64,000 nt of DNA from Roseomonas nitratireducens (GCF_017813355.1 NZ_JAGIYZ010000015.1:62001-126000), one strand, 5' to 3'; positions 1 through 9,253 are shown, counted from the first letter of the stretch. A program made the numbers and translations. Notes: generated from the sequence alone by a model not told the origin.

Positions 1-405
1 CGGCCCGACGCGGCCGAAGGCGCCGATGTTGCACATGATCAGCGACGGCTTCGCCGCGATCAGCTGCTCCGCGCCCAGCCCGGCCGCTTCCAGCGTGCCG
101 ACCTTGAGGTTCTGCAGCACGACATCCGCGCGGTCGAGGATGAGTTGCCGCAGCGCCGCGGCCGTGGCCGGGTCCCGCAGTTCCGCGACGACGCCGAGCT
201 TGCCGCGGTTGACCGCGTGGAACAGCGCCGCGGCCCCATCCACGAAGGGCGGGCCCCAGCCGCGCGCATGGTCGCCCTTCCCGGCCGCCTCGACCTTGAG
301 GACGGTCGCGCCGAGATCGGCCAGGATGGCGCCGGCGAAGGGGCCGGCCAGGCTGTGGCCGATCTCGACCACGAAGCGCCCGGCGAGCGGCAGCGCGTCA
401 GACAT
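1..405 (-). CDS. Family III CoA-transferase (CaiB/BaiF), N-terminal part
   Basis: The reading frame gives a protein starting MSDALPLAGRFVVEIGHS and continuing with LAGPFAGAILADLGATVLKVE, then ADVVLQNLKVGTLEAAGLG. This is the typical N-terminal half of CaiB/BaiF CoA-transferases, which move CoA between acyl-CoA and a free carboxylic acid. The gene runs off the left edge, so the catalytic Asp region is not fully visible. Its ATG overlaps the stop of the upstream hydantoinase B gene by 8 nt, so the two are probably translationally coupled. The substrate cannot be told from the sequence; the hydantoinase-type neighbours suggest a carboxylic acid made in the same pathway. Confidence 0.85.
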   Translation of the reverse strand, partial: MSDALPLAGRFVVEIGHSLAGPFAGAILADLGATVLKVEAAGKGDHARGWGPPFVDGAAALFHAVNRGKLGVVAELRDPATAAALRQLILDRADVVLQNLKVGTLEAAGLGAEQLIAAKPSLIMCNIGAFGRVGP

Positions 406-2134
406 CGGCGGCCTCCACGCACAGCGCCGCGGCGTCCTGCGGCGTCAGGCCGTAGTCCCGCGTCAGGGCTTCGGGCGTGACGTAGCCATCCTTCAGATCG
501 TCCAGCAATCGCGCGCGGTCGCGCCGGCGCGGATCGCCGTAGCCGCCGGCGCCCGCCGGCTGCAGCAGCACCACGTCGCCCGCATGGACGATTTCGTGGC
601 TGCCCTTGGCGGGCACATGCGTCACGGCCTCACCGCGGCGCACCTCGCAGACGAAGGTGGAGCCCGCCGCGCCGCCGAACTGGCCGAGCGGCGGATGGAT
701 GCCGCGCTCCCCGCAGGCGGTGAAGGTCGCTTCGCCGTAGCCCACGCGATAGACGCGGCGGGAGGTGAGCCCGCCCCGCCATTCGCCCGCGCCGCCGGTA
801 TCGGGCACCAGGGACCATTCCTCGACCGTCAGCGGCGAGGTCTGCTCGATGATCTCGACCGAGGTGCTGCCAGCATTGCCGACGTAGACGCGCACGCCGT
901 TGACGCCGTCCTTCGTCGCGCGCGCGCCCATGCCGCCGGCATGCGGGTCGATGACGCCGACATAGCGCCGACCGGTCGCCGCCACCCGCGCCTCGTCCGG
1001 GTCCATGCCGCCGAACAGGCCGGAGAAGGCGCCGCAATTGCTCTGGCCGACGACGCGGTCCGGCATGGCCGGGGCAAGCGCCTTGAGCAGCAGGTCGATG
1101 ATGCGTGGCGACGTCTCGGTGTTCCCCGCCACCACCGGCGCGGGGAAGCTGCAATTCACCACGCTGCCCTCTGGGGCCGCGATCGTGACCGGCCGGTAAC
1201 AGCCCTGGTTGATCGGGATGGTGACGTCGGTGATGGCCTTCACCGTGAACCAGGTGCTGTTGCAGGTGACGGACAGCGGGCAGTTGATGCCGCCGCGCGT
1301 CTGCGCGCCCGTGCCGGCATAGTCGAAATGGATGGATTCACCGGCCTTGGTCACCTTCACGCGCAGCGGGATCGGCGCTGTGGGCCAGCCCGGCGGGCCG
1401 GAGACGGGCTCGAGCTCGTCCTCGGCCTCATAGGTGCCGTCGGGGATGGCGCGGATCGCCTCCCGCATCAGGCGTTCGGAATGGTCCAGGGCGCGGCGCA
1501 TGGCCTCGGCGAGCGCGGCGGGGCCATGGCGGCGCGCGATCGCCGCGATGCGGCGGTCCCCCACCACGCAGCCGGCGTATTGCGACTGGACATCGAGCAG
1601 CCGCACCGCGGGGTCCCGCGTGTTCTGCAGGATGATCGTCATCAGATCCTCGACCGGCCGGTCGTCGCGATAGAGCAGCACGGGCGGGATGCGGATGCCC
1701 TCGGCGAAGACGTCCCAGGTCTGGGTGGTGTAGGAGCCCGGCAGCTGCCCGCCGATGTCGCTCCAATGCCCGCGGGTCATGACGAAGGCGACGATCGCGC
1801 CATCGACGAAGACCGGGCGCGTGAACTGCACGTCCGGCTGGTGGTTGCCGCCGCCGAGATAGACGTCGTTGCTGACGATGACGTCGCCCGGGCGCAGGCG
1901 GTCTCGGCCGATCGCCTCGACCGAGGCGCGCGTCGAGATCACCGCGGAACCAAGCATGGTCGGGATGTCGTTGCCCTGCGCGACGAGCTGCATCTCCGCG
2001 TCGAACACGGCGGCGGATGCATCGCCGCCGGAATGCACGATCGGGCTGCCGGCCGTGCGCATCATGGCGAGCTTCATCTCGCGCGCCGTCGCATAGAGGC
2101 TCGAGCGCAGGATCTCGTAGGTGACGATGTCCAT
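398..2134 (-). CDS. Hydantoinase B/oxoprolinase family protein
   Basis: A 578-residue protein beginning MDIVTYEILRSSLYATARE. It carries the family signatures GDVIVSNDVYLGGGNHQPD and FVMTRGHWSDIGGQLPGS. HyuB-type subunits act with HyuA in ATP-dependent opening of cyclic amides (hydantoin, 5-oxoproline), or in related acetone/acetophenone carboxylase complexes. The frame stays open further upstream, but this ATG was chosen because it overlaps the stop of hyuA as TGATG, the usual coupling, and because the family N-terminus starts here. The length is normal for the family. The exact substrate is unknown. Confidence 0.92.
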   Translation of the reverse strand: MDIVTYEILRSSLYATAREMKLAMMRTAGSPIVHSGGDASAAVFDAEMQLVAQGNDIPTMLGSAVISTRASVEAIGRDRLRPGDVIVSNDVYLGGGNHQPDVQFTRPVFVDGAIVAFVMTRGHWSDIGGQLPGSYTTQTWDVFAEGIRIPPVLLYRDDRPVEDLMTIILQNTRDPAVRLLDVQSQYAGCVVGDRRIAAIARRHGPAALAEAMRRALDHSERLMREAIRAIPDGTYEAEDELEPVSGPPGWPTAPIPLRVKVTKAGESIHFDYAGTGAQTRGGINCPLSVTCNSTWFTVKAITDVTIPINQGCYRPVTIAAPEGSVVNCSFPAPVVAGNTETSPRIIDLLLKALAPAMPDRVVGQSNCGAFSGLFGGMDPDEARVAATGRRYVGVIDPHAGGMGARATKDGVNGVRVYVGNAGSTSVEIIEQTSPLTVEEWSLVPDTGGAGEWRGGLTSRRVYRVGYGEATFTACGERGIHPPLGQFGGAAGSTFVCEVRRGEAVTHVPAKGSHEIVHAGDVVLLQPAGAGGYGDPRRRDRARLLDDLKDGYVTPEALTRDYGLTPQDAAALCVEAADV

Positions 2135-4173
2135 CACGCGGCCTCCGCCGGGGCGAGGGTGACGACGAGCAGCGCGCCGTCGGCGATCTCGGCGCGGTCG
2201 CCGGGGCCGAGCACCAGGCTGCTGCTCGCTTCCTCGACCACCGCGGGGCCCGACAGCGCAAAGCCGGGCGGCAGGTCGCGGCGGCGCCAGACCGGCAGGT
2301 CCTGCATCCCGCCGCCCATCGCCACCTTGCGGCGCCGCCAGGGCGCGGGCGCGGCGATCGGCTCGGCGAAGCGCAGCGGCCCACGCCAGCCGGTCTCGGC
2401 GCGCGCCTCGATGCGGATGTTGTTCAGCAGAACCGGCTGGTCCGGCTTGGTGAAGTTCCACAGCCGCTCATGCGCCTCCTCGAAGGCAGCGCGGATCGCC
2501 GCGACGTCCAGGGAGGGCAGGTCGACCAGGATCGAATCCGGCTGTCCGGCGTAGCGGCAGTCGAGCCTGCGCCGGATGCTGCGCGGAATCGCCGGGTCGC
2601 GCGGCAGGTCGCGCGCGATGTCGTCCTCGAGGCGCGCGTAGAGATCGGCGAGCCAGGACGCATCCACGGCGTCGAGCAGCCGTTCCACCGCCGCCTGGCG
2701 ATCCGCCTGCCGGTCGGCCAGCACCATGCCGAGCGCGCTGAACAGGCCCGGCGCGGGCGGCACGACGACGCGGGCCATCTCCAGTTCCCGCGCCAGGTCG
2801 ATGGCATGCACGGGGCCCGCGCCGCCGTAGCACAAATAGTCGAAGCCGCGCGGATCGTGCCCGCGTTCGACCGTCAGCAGCCGCATGGATTGCGCCATCA
2901 GCGCGTTCGCCACCGCGCGCACGGCGTGCGCGGCTTCCAGCACGCCGAGGTTCAGCGGCCGCGCGAGGTGTTCGCCCACCGCGGCCTCGGCCGCCGCGCG
3001 ATCGAGGCGGAAGGCGCCGTCGAGGAAGGTCTCCCCGTCGATATGGCCGAGCAGCAGGTTGCAGTCGGTGACGGTCGGGCGCGTGCCGCCGCGCCCGTAG
3101 CAGGCCGGGCCGGGATCGGCGCCCGCGCTCTGCGGCCCGATGCGGACGCCGCCGCCGGCATCCACCCAGGCGATGGAGCCGCCGCCGGCGCCGATGCTGT
3201 CGATGTCGATGCTCGGCGTGCGCACGGCGTAGCTGTGCAGCAGCGCCTGGGTCCGCAGCTCCGGACGCCCGTCGCGGATCAGGGAGACGTCGAAGGTGGT
3301 GCCGCCCATGTCGCCCAGGATGGCGTCGCCGCGCCCCGTCGCCTCGGCCAGGCGCATCGCCGCGCTCACGCCACCGGCCGGGCCGGATTCCAGCAGCAGG
3401 ACGGGCCGCGCCGCCACCGTCGCGGCTTCGGCCAGGCCGCCATTCGAGCCCATGAACAACAGCTCGCCGCCGAAGCCCTCGGCCGCGAGGCCGTCGCGGA
3501 AGGCGTGGATGTAGCGCGCGCAGACCGGGCCGAGCATGGCGTTCATCACGGTGCTGCTGGTGCGCTCGTATTCGCCCTGCTGCGGGTTCACCTCGTGCGA
3601 GCAGGTGACGAACAGGCCCGGCAGCGCGGCGCGCAGGATGTCCGCGGCGCGGCGCTCATGGTCCGGATTGACCTGCGCGTGCAGGAAGGCGATCGCGACG
3701 GCCTCGACCGGGGTGCGGGCGATGCGGGCGGCGATCTCCCGCAAGACGGCCTCGTCCGGCGGCTGGACGACATTGCCCCGCCAGTCCAGCCGCTCCGGCA
3801 CCTCGTAGCGCCAGCGGCGCGGCACGAGCGGCTTCGGGTTGTCGAACTGCAGGTCATAGAGGTCGGCGCGGTCGTGCCGCGCGATGCGGCGCAGTTCGAG
3901 AAGGTCGCGGAACCCGCGCGTGGCGAGCAGCGCGGTCGGCGCGCCCGTGCCCTCGACGACCATGTTGGTCGCCATGGTCGATCCGTGGCCGATGAAGCCG
4001 ATCTCGGCCGGGCCGCAGCCCGCGACCTCGAGGATGCGCCGGAAGCCCGCGATGGCACCGACCACCCGGTCGGCGGGCGTCGTCGGCACCTTCGCGGTAT
4101 GGACGCGACCATCTTCCTCGATGAGGACGACATCCGTGAAGGTGCCGCCCACGTCGATCCCTATGCGCTTCAA
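2134..4173 (-). CDS. Hydantoinase A/oxoprolinase family protein
   Basis: A 679-residue protein with the actin/ASKHA-like ATP-binding motif GIDVGGTFTD at residues 5-14. It also has IGFIGHGSTMATNMVVEG, a second phosphate loop GDMGGTTFDVSLI and the SIGAGGGSIAWVDAGG stretch, all diagnostic of HyuA. It would be the ATPase subunit working with the overlapping downstream HyuB. It is the first gene of a minus-strand operon hyuA-hyuB-CoA-transferase. A 162-bp divergent region separates it from a ROK regulator and holds a perfect 10-bp palindrome, so control by that regulator is plausible. The related acetone carboxylase beta subunits cannot be excluded, but no gamma-subunit gene is seen. Confidence 0.92.
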   Translation of the reverse strand: MKRIGIDVGGTFTDVVLIEEDGRVHTAKVPTTPADRVVGAIAGFRRILEVAGCGPAEIGFIGHGSTMATNMVVEGTGAPTALLATRGFRDLLELRRIARHDRADLYDLQFDNPKPLVPRRWRYEVPERLDWRGNVVQPPDEAVLREIAARIARTPVEAVAIAFLHAQVNPDHERRAADILRAALPGLFVTCSHEVNPQQGEYERTSSTVMNAMLGPVCARYIHAFRDGLAAEGFGGELLFMGSNGGLAEAATVAARPVLLLESGPAGGVSAAMRLAEATGRGDAILGDMGGTTFDVSLIRDGRPELRTQALLHSYAVRTPSIDIDSIGAGGGSIAWVDAGGGVRIGPQSAGADPGPACYGRGGTRPTVTDCNLLLGHIDGETFLDGAFRLDRAAAEAAVGEHLARPLNLGVLEAAHAVRAVANALMAQSMRLLTVERGHDPRGFDYLCYGGAGPVHAIDLARELEMARVVVPPAPGLFSALGMVLADRQADRQAAVERLLDAVDASWLADLYARLEDDIARDLPRDPAIPRSIRRRLDCRYAGQPDSILVDLPSLDVAAIRAAFEEAHERLWNFTKPDQPVLLNNIRIEARAETGWRGPLRFAEPIAAPAPWRRRKVAMGGGMQDLPVWRRRDLPPGFALSGPAVVEEASSSLVLGPGDRAEIADGALLVVTLAPAEAA

Positions 4174-4216
4174 GCCCGTTTCCTCCCGGCGATCTCAGCC
4201 GCCGCCGCGGAACGGT

Positions 4217-4226
4217 GAAACGTTTC
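4217..4226. promoter_or_regulatory. Candidate operator palindrome GAAACGTTTC
   Basis: A perfect 10-bp palindrome lies in the divergent region between hyuA (start 4173) and the ROK regulator (start 4336), about 44 nt upstream of hyuA. It sits within the longer near-symmetric GTGAAACGTTTCCAC. Position and symmetry suggest an operator, perhaps for the adjacent regulator. No binding evidence is available. Confidence 0.35.
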
Positions 4227-4335
4227 CACGAAGGCGTCAATGGCCGCGCCGGACGTGGGGCGCGGCCGGTCCGGACCGGGCGGCCCGCGGTGCGCCGTCC
4301 TGGCGCGGGACGGAGGTTCCACGGTAGCGTCCCGC

Positions 4336-5565
4336 ATGGACCTTCGTTCCCATGGCGCCAGCGTGGCCGCCCTGCGCGATCACAACCTCGCGCTTGTCCT
4401 GCGCCGGATCATCGGCGCGCCAGGCTCCTCCCGCACCGAGATCGCCGCGCGCATCGGACTGACCGATGCCGCCGTCTCACGCATCACCCGCGACCTGATC
4501 GAGGCGGGCCTGGTGCGCGAAGGCAAGGAAGTGCCTGGCGGCCCCGGGCAGCGAGGCCGGCGACAGGTCCAGCTCGCCCCGGATGGGAACGGCGCGGCCT
4601 TCGTCGCCGTCAGCCTCACCATCTCGGATCGCCGGGTCTCGATCGTCGACCTGGCAGGGCGACGCCGCGCGGAGGCCGCCCTGCCGCTCGCCTTGCCTCG
4701 GCAATATCCGCGGCTGGTCGACGACGTCGTCGCCGCGATCCGTGGATTGCTTGCGCGGACAAGGATTCCCCGGCAGCGCGTCCTCGGCCTCGCGGTCGCG
4801 ACGGCCGGCGCGGTCGAACAGGGGTCGGGACGTGTCGCCGCCTCCTCCCTCTCCGTCCTCGAAGGCAGGAGCCCGTCGGTCGATCTCACCGAGAGGCTCC
4901 GCATCCCGGGCGTCGTGGAGACGATCGGCAACACCTTTGGGCTGGCCGAGGCGCATCGCGCGATGCGCGACGGCGGCGACGACATGGCCGGCGCGAGCCT
5001 GGTCGTCCATGTCGCCTTCGGCCTGGGCATCAGCGTGATGCTCGACGGGCAGCCGATCCGCACCGGCGGCGACGAGCGAACGGCAGGGCATGTGCCGGTC
5101 GCCGGCGGGACGGGTCGCTGCGTCTGCGGCGCGCGAGGCTGCCTGATGGCCGAGGCCGCGGGCTACGGCATCCTCCGCCGCCTCTCCGGCCTGTCCGCGG
5201 ACGCACCGCGCCAGGGCTGGGACGAGATGCGCCCCGAGGTGCTGCGCGACGCCGTGGCACGGGCCGCCGACCCGCCCGTGGCCGAGACGATGAGCGCAGC
5301 CGGCGACCTGCTCGGGGAGCGGCTGTTCGACATCGCATCCGTCCTCGCGCCGCGGCGGATCCTGCTGGGCGGTCCGCTCGCCGGAGCGCCGGCCTTCGTC
5401 GCCGGCATCGAGAAGGGCCTTTCGCGCGCGCATGCGCGCGTCGGGACGAAGCCCCCGCCACTGCGCGTGTCCGTCATCGACTACCTGCAGGCGACCGAAC
5501 TCCTGGCGATCGAGGAATTCGTCCTGCGCAGGCCGCTCGCGCTCGCGACGGAGAGCGCGGCTTGA
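4336..5565 (+). CDS. ROK family transcriptional regulator
   Basis: About 409 residues. An N-terminal winged helix (SRTEIAARIGLTDAAVSR, residues 32-49) is followed by a ROK domain. The ROK zinc motif is present as TAGHVPVAGG then CVCGARGC (H252, C262, C264, C269). The usual sugar-kinase NDxNA acid is absent (the region reads ETIGNTFGLAEA), so it is probably a sugar- or acid-responsive regulator rather than a kinase. An ATG further upstream (4240) is possible, but this start fits the family N-terminus. It is divergent from hyuAB and followed, after 57 nt, by a cyclase gene, so it may control both sides. Confidence 0.88.
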   Translation: MDLRSHGASVAALRDHNLALVLRRIIGAPGSSRTEIAARIGLTDAAVSRITRDLIEAGLVREGKEVPGGPGQRGRRQVQLAPDGNGAAFVAVSLTISDRRVSIVDLAGRRRAEAALPLALPRQYPRLVDDVVAAIRGLLARTRIPRQRVLGLAVATAGAVEQGSGRVAASSLSVLEGRSPSVDLTERLRIPGVVETIGNTFGLAEAHRAMRDGGDDMAGASLVVHVAFGLGISVMLDGQPIRTGGDERTAGHVPVAGGTGRCVCGARGCLMAEAAGYGILRRLSGLSADAPRQGWDEMRPEVLRDAVARAADPPVAETMSAAGDLLGERLFDIASVLAPRRILLGGPLAGAPAFVAGIEKGLSRAHARVGTKPPPLRVSVIDYLQATELLAIEEFVLRRPLALATESAA

Positions 5566-5574
5566 TGGGCCCCT

Positions 5575-5588
5575 GGCAATTAATTACC
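5575..5588. promoter_or_regulatory. Imperfect palindrome around AATTAATT
   Basis: GGCAATTAATTACC is a nearly symmetric, A+T-rich block (one mismatched pair) in a very G+C-rich context. It lies between the ROK gene and the cyclase gene, 35 nt before the latter's GTG. It could be an operator or promoter element for the cyclase-amidase pair. The only evidence is symmetry and composition. Confidence 0.25.
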
Positions 5589-5622
5589 GTCGGCAAGGAT
5601 ATCGGACCCAGCGGAGGACGCC

Positions 5623-6312
5623 GTGGAACTCATCGATCTCAGCCGCGAGATCCATCACAAGATGCAGCGGCTCGTGAACCACCCGACGATCGAGGTCTAT
5701 CCGTTCAGCACGCATGAGGAGAAGCGCGTGGCCGATGGCTACGAATTCTCCTCCGCGACCATGGTGCTGCACATGGGCGACCATGGCGGCACGCATGTCG
5801 ACGCGCCGGTGCATTTCGACGACCGCCCCGGTGCCAGGACGATCGAGGAGATGCCGCTCGAGACCTTCTTCACCGAGGCCGTCTGCCTCGATCTCACGCA
5901 CAACCCGGACCGTACCGACATCACCATCGCCGATCTCGAGGCGGCGGAGCGCAAGGCTGGCGTGACCATCCAGCCGAAGGACACCGTGCTGCTCTACACC
6001 GGCTTCTACAAGCGCGCGGCGGGGACGGAGGGCTACATCACCGACTTCCCGGGCCTGACGAAGGACAGCGCGACCTGGCTCGGGCGCAAGGGCATCACCG
6101 CCTTCACCGTCGAATCCGTCAGCCCGGGCCGGCCGGGACGGAACAATTTCGAGGTGCATCACGTCTGCCGCGACCTCGGCTTCACGCATTACGAGGGCGT
6201 GGTGAACCTCGACAAGGTCGTCGGCCGCGGGCGCTTCCGCTTCATCGCCTTCCCGCTGCGCATCCGCGCCGGAACCGGCAGCCCCGTGCGCGCCGTGGCC
6301 TGGTTCCCGTGA
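5623..6312 (+). CDS. Cyclase family protein (KynB-like metal hydrolase)
   Basis: A 229-residue protein with the hallmark metal-binding motif HGGTHVDAPVHF at residues 54-65. This is the signature of the cyclase/kynurenine formamidase family, which hydrolyses amides, formamides or cyclic compounds. It starts at GTG. The following amidase begins in its stop codon (GTGA overlap), so the two are translationally coupled and probably act in sequence on an amide or imide. With hyuAB nearby, a cyclic amide or formyl-amide substrate is a reasonable inference. Kynurenine formamidase itself is unlikely without other kyn genes. Confidence 0.88.
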   Translation: MELIDLSREIHHKMQRLVNHPTIEVYPFSTHEEKRVADGYEFSSATMVLHMGDHGGTHVDAPVHFDDRPGARTIEEMPLETFFTEAVCLDLTHNPDRTDITIADLEAAERKAGVTIQPKDTVLLYTGFYKRAAGTEGYITDFPGLTKDSATWLGRKGITAFTVESVSPGRPGRNNFEVHHVCRDLGFTHYEGVVNLDKVVGRGRFRFIAFPLRIRAGTGSPVRAVAWFP

Positions 6313-7670
6313 CGGAGGCCGCGGCCTGGCCGCTCGACGCGACGGACCTTGTCGCCGCCTACCGGTCGGGCCGGCTCGATCCCGTCGCGGCGCTGGACTC
6401 CTGCCTCCAGCGGATCGCGGCGACGAACCCGGCGCTGAATGCGATCGTGACGCTGGACGAACCCGGCGCGCGCGCGGCCGCGGCGGCGAGCGCCGCGCGC
6501 TGGCGGTCAGGCGCGCCGCTCGGGCCATTCGACGGCGTGCCCATCACGGTGAAGGACAACCTGTTCGTCGGCGGCCTCCGCGCGACATGGGGCAGCAATC
6601 TGCACGCTGACCACGTCGCGCCGCGCGACGACCTTCCCGTGGCCAGGCTGCGCGCCGCGGGCGCGGTGATCCTCGGCAAGACCAACACGCCGGAGCTGGC
6701 GCTTGCCGGCTTCACGAAGAATCCGCTGTTCGGCTCGACGGGCAATCCCTGGGCGCCCGATCGCCAGCCCGGTGGATCGAGCGGCGGCGCCGTCGCGGCG
6801 GTCGCCGCCGGCATGGGGCCGATCGCCGTGGCCACCGACGCCGGCGGGTCGCTGCGGCGCCCGGCGGGGCATGCGGGCGTCGCGACGATCAAGCCGACAC
6901 CGGGACGCGTGCCGCGCCGCTGGGGCTTCCCGCCCCTCGCCACGGACTTCCAGGTGATCGGCCCGATCGCGCGCAGCGTGCGCGACCTTCGCGCCGCCCT
7001 CGCCGTGATGGGCGATGCGCGGCCCGTGGCGGCGACGCCCGCTCGGCTGCGCATCCGTGCGGTGCGCCGATGCGGCGCGGCGCCGATCGATCCCGGCGTG
7101 CTCGCCGCCTTCGACGGCGCCCTCGCCGTGCTGCGGAGCCTCGGCCACGAGGTCGAGGAGGTGCCGGCGCCCTGGGACCCGGACGAGGTCGGCGCGTTGT
7201 TCTCGACCATCTCGGCCGTCGGCGTCGCGCGGGCGGTGTCCGGCCATGCCGGCTGGGAAGGGCTCGTCACGCCGGCGATCCGCGCCCAGGCGGAGGTGGG
7301 CCTGGCGATGCCCGCGACCGACTATCTCCGCGCGCTCGACCGCATCGCCGTCCTGCGGGGCGAACTCGGGGACTGGATCGCGGGCGTCGATGCCGTCGCG
7401 ACGCCGTCCTCGGCCGTGCTGCCCTGGCCGCGGGAGGCACCCGGCCCCGATCTCGTAGCGGGCGTGGCGGCGGGCCCGCGCGCCGCGGCGATCTATTCCA
7501 CCGTCATCAACCTCGCGGCGCTGCCGGCCATCGTGGTCCCATCCGCCCAGGTCGACGGTCTGCCGACCGGGTTGCAGCTGGTGGGCGCGGCGTTCCGCGA
7601 GGAACTGCTGCTCGACCTCGCCGAGGCCTATGAGCGGGCGGCACCGTGGCGGCAGCTCCCGCCGCCCTGA
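6309..7670 (+). CDS. Amidase signature family enzyme
   Basis: A 453-residue amidase-signature protein. The Ser-cisSer-Lys triad is visible: K82 in VPITVKDN, the GGSSGG loop at 155-160 (cis-Ser) and the likely nucleophile S181 in DAGGSLRRPAG. These enzymes hydrolyse linear amides to acid plus ammonia. The GTG start overlaps the stop of the cyclase gene by 4 nt. Related GatA subunits would be accompanied by gatB/gatC, which are absent, so this is a catabolic amidase. The substrate is unknown. Confidence 0.9.
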   Translation: MTEAAAWPLDATDLVAAYRSGRLDPVAALDSCLQRIAATNPALNAIVTLDEPGARAAAAASAARWRSGAPLGPFDGVPITVKDNLFVGGLRATWGSNLHADHVAPRDDLPVARLRAAGAVILGKTNTPELALAGFTKNPLFGSTGNPWAPDRQPGGSSGGAVAAVAAGMGPIAVATDAGGSLRRPAGHAGVATIKPTPGRVPRRWGFPPLATDFQVIGPIARSVRDLRAALAVMGDARPVAATPARLRIRAVRRCGAAPIDPGVLAAFDGALAVLRSLGHEVEEVPAPWDPDEVGALFSTISAVGVARAVSGHAGWEGLVTPAIRAQAEVGLAMPATDYLRALDRIAVLRGELGDWIAGVDAVATPSSAVLPWPREAPGPDLVAGVAAGPRAAAIYSTVINLAALPAIVVPSAQVDGLPTGLQLVGAAFREELLLDLAEAYERAAPWRQLPPP

Positions 7671-7676
7671 CGCGGA

Positions 7677-8291
7677 TCAGTTGCCGGTGCGGCGCACCGG
7701 CAGGGCCGAGGTATCGATGCCGGCAAGCCAGGCTGGCCCGCCATGTGCGACGAACAGCGCGGCGGCCAGCCCCGCGAAGGCCGTCTGCACGACAAGGTCG
7801 CGCTCGCCGAAGGTGCCGCGGGCCGCATTCGCGCAGATGATCACGCCCAGATAGGCATCCTTCCACAGCATCGGCGTGAACATCGAGGAGCCGGCCCGGA
7901 AGGCCTGCAGGATCTTCACGAAACTCGCATGCAGCGTCGTGTCGTGCAGCACCATCGACCGGCATGTCACAGCGACATGCCCGGGATGGCCGAGTTCGAT
8001 GTCCACCAGTTCGTGGTGTTGCTCGGGCGGGAAGTTCACCGGCGCACTGATCATGTGATGCCGGCCATCCGGCATGCGCAGGAAGACGGCGCAGGCGCTG
8101 GTGACAGCAGGCTGCGGATCGTCGCGATAGGCCCGCGGCGCGAGCGCGGCGGAAGGGTCGCCCAGCAGCGCGGGCAGTGTCCGCGTCACGCTCCACAGGG
8201 CCTCCTCGGGGCCCTCGGCCGCCGAGGCTTCCGACGCCACGCGGCTGAGCGCGAGCATCGCGTCGTGGGAAAGCTCCAGCGTGTTGCGCAT
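7677..8291 (-). CDS. GAF domain-like protein
   Basis: A 204-residue protein with a GAF-like core, including HVAVTCRSMVLHD and SSMFTPMLWKDAYLGVIIC followed by GERDLVVQTAFAGLAAALFV. No output domain is present, so it may bind a small molecule or act as a stand-alone sensor. It lies 8 nt downstream of a Bug receptor and ends 6 nt from the convergent amidase gene. A comparable GAF protein is encoded beside the second Liv transporter at 22229-22732. The function is not known. Confidence 0.65.
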   Translation of the reverse strand: MRNTLELSHDAMLALSRVASEASAAEGPEEALWSVTRTLPALLGDPSAALAPRAYRDDPQPAVTSACAVFLRMPDGRHHMISAPVNFPPEQHHELVDIELGHPGHVAVTCRSMVLHDTTLHASFVKILQAFRAGSSMFTPMLWKDAYLGVIICANAARGTFGERDLVVQTAFAGLAAALFVAHGGPAWLAGIDTSALPVRRTGN

Positions 8292-8299
8292 CGGTCGGC

Positions 8300-9253
8300 C
8301 TATCGCAGCAGGTTCAGCTGCCGGGCGACGGTACCCAGCGCCTCATATTCCGCGCGGATCGAGCGGGCGAAGGCCTCGCCGGTCTCGATGTTCAGCACCG
8401 CGGCCTGCTGCTGCATCAGCGTCGCGAAGTCCGGGTGCCGCGCGGCTTCGGTGAAGGCCGCGGTCAGGCGTTCGAGCCGATCGGCCGGCACGCCGCTCGG
8501 CGCGATCAGGCCCCACCAGATGGTGATCGCCATGTCCGTGAGGCCAAGCGCCGCCAGCCCCTGGCTGCCTGGCGCCTCGGGGGACCCGTCCGCTGTGGTC
8601 AGCATCAGGCATTTCGCCGTGCCGGCACGAAGCGCCGGAACCGCGCCCGTCAGCGAGCCGCCATAGAAGGTGATGTGCCCGCCGAGGAAGGCCGGCAGCG
8701 TCTGGCCCGCGCCCTGGAAGGGCACCGCCGTCAGCTCGAGCCCGAGCCGGCGCCACACGCGCTCGACGCCCAGATGCATGACGCCGCCCATGCCTTCGTT
8801 GCCCCAGGTGTACTGGCCGGGATTGGCGCGGATGCGCGCCACCATCTCCTGCAGGTTGGACGCGGGAAAGTCCGGCCGGGCGCAGATCGCGAAGGGCGAG
8901 TAGCCGACGCGCATGACGGGCGTGTAGCTGTCCATCCGATACCGCGCGCCGAGCGTATGCGGCGCCGCGGTGATGGGCGTGTTCCAGACGAAGCCGAGCG
9001 TATGCCCGTCCGGACGGGAGTCGAGAACAGCCTGGGTGCCGATCGTGCCACTGGCGCCGGCACGGTTCTCGACGATGATCGGCTGGCCGAGCGAGGCGCC
9101 GATCAGTTCGACGAGCTTGCGCGCGAAGATGTCGGTGCCGCCGCCCGGGCTGACCGGCACGATGACGCGGATCGGCCGATCGGGAAACGACTGGGCCGCG
9201 ACAGGCCACGCCGCCCACGAAAACAGGCATGCCAGGAGCGTGCGGATAAGCAT
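8300..9253 (-). CDS. Bug/TctC family periplasmic solute-binding receptor
   Basis: A 317-residue protein. A Sec-type signal peptide ends near AAWPVAAQ, followed by the Bug opening FPDRPIRVIVPVSPGGGTD and ENRAGASGTIG. Bug proteins bind carboxylates and deliver them to tripartite tricarboxylate (TctAB) transporters or to signalling systems; no TctAB is encoded here. It is probably co-transcribed with the 3-dehydroshikimate dehydratase upstream (167-nt gap) and the GAF gene downstream (8 nt). An aromatic or alicyclic acid such as quinate, shikimate or protocatechuate is a context-based guess for the ligand. Confidence 0.9.
   Translation of the reverse strand: MLIRTLLACLFSWAAWPVAAQSFPDRPIRVIVPVSPGGGTDIFARKLVELIGASLGQPIIVENRAGASGTIGTQAVLDSRPDGHTLGFVWNTPITAAPHTLGARYRMDSYTPVMRVGYSPFAICARPDFPASNLQEMVARIRANPGQYTWGNEGMGGVMHLGVERVWRRLGLELTAVPFQGAGQTLPAFLGGHITFYGGSLTGAVPALRAGTAKCLMLTTADGSPEAPGSQGLAALGLTDMAITIWWGLIAPSGVPADRLERLTAAFTEAARHPDFATLMQQQAAVLNIETGEAFARSIRAEYEALGTVARQLNLLR

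Noticed and set aside
26-2554. Long plus-strand frame of 842 codons
   Set aside because: It lies antisense to the CoA-transferase, hyuB and hyuA, whose translations match families well. Its own translation shows no family motif and reflects G+C-rich codon mirroring.
7683-7701. Hairpin GCCGGTGC-GGC-GCACCGGC as a terminator between amidase and GAF genes
   Set aside because: It lies inside the GAF coding sequence and has no T-tract, so its symmetry is more simply explained by codon content.
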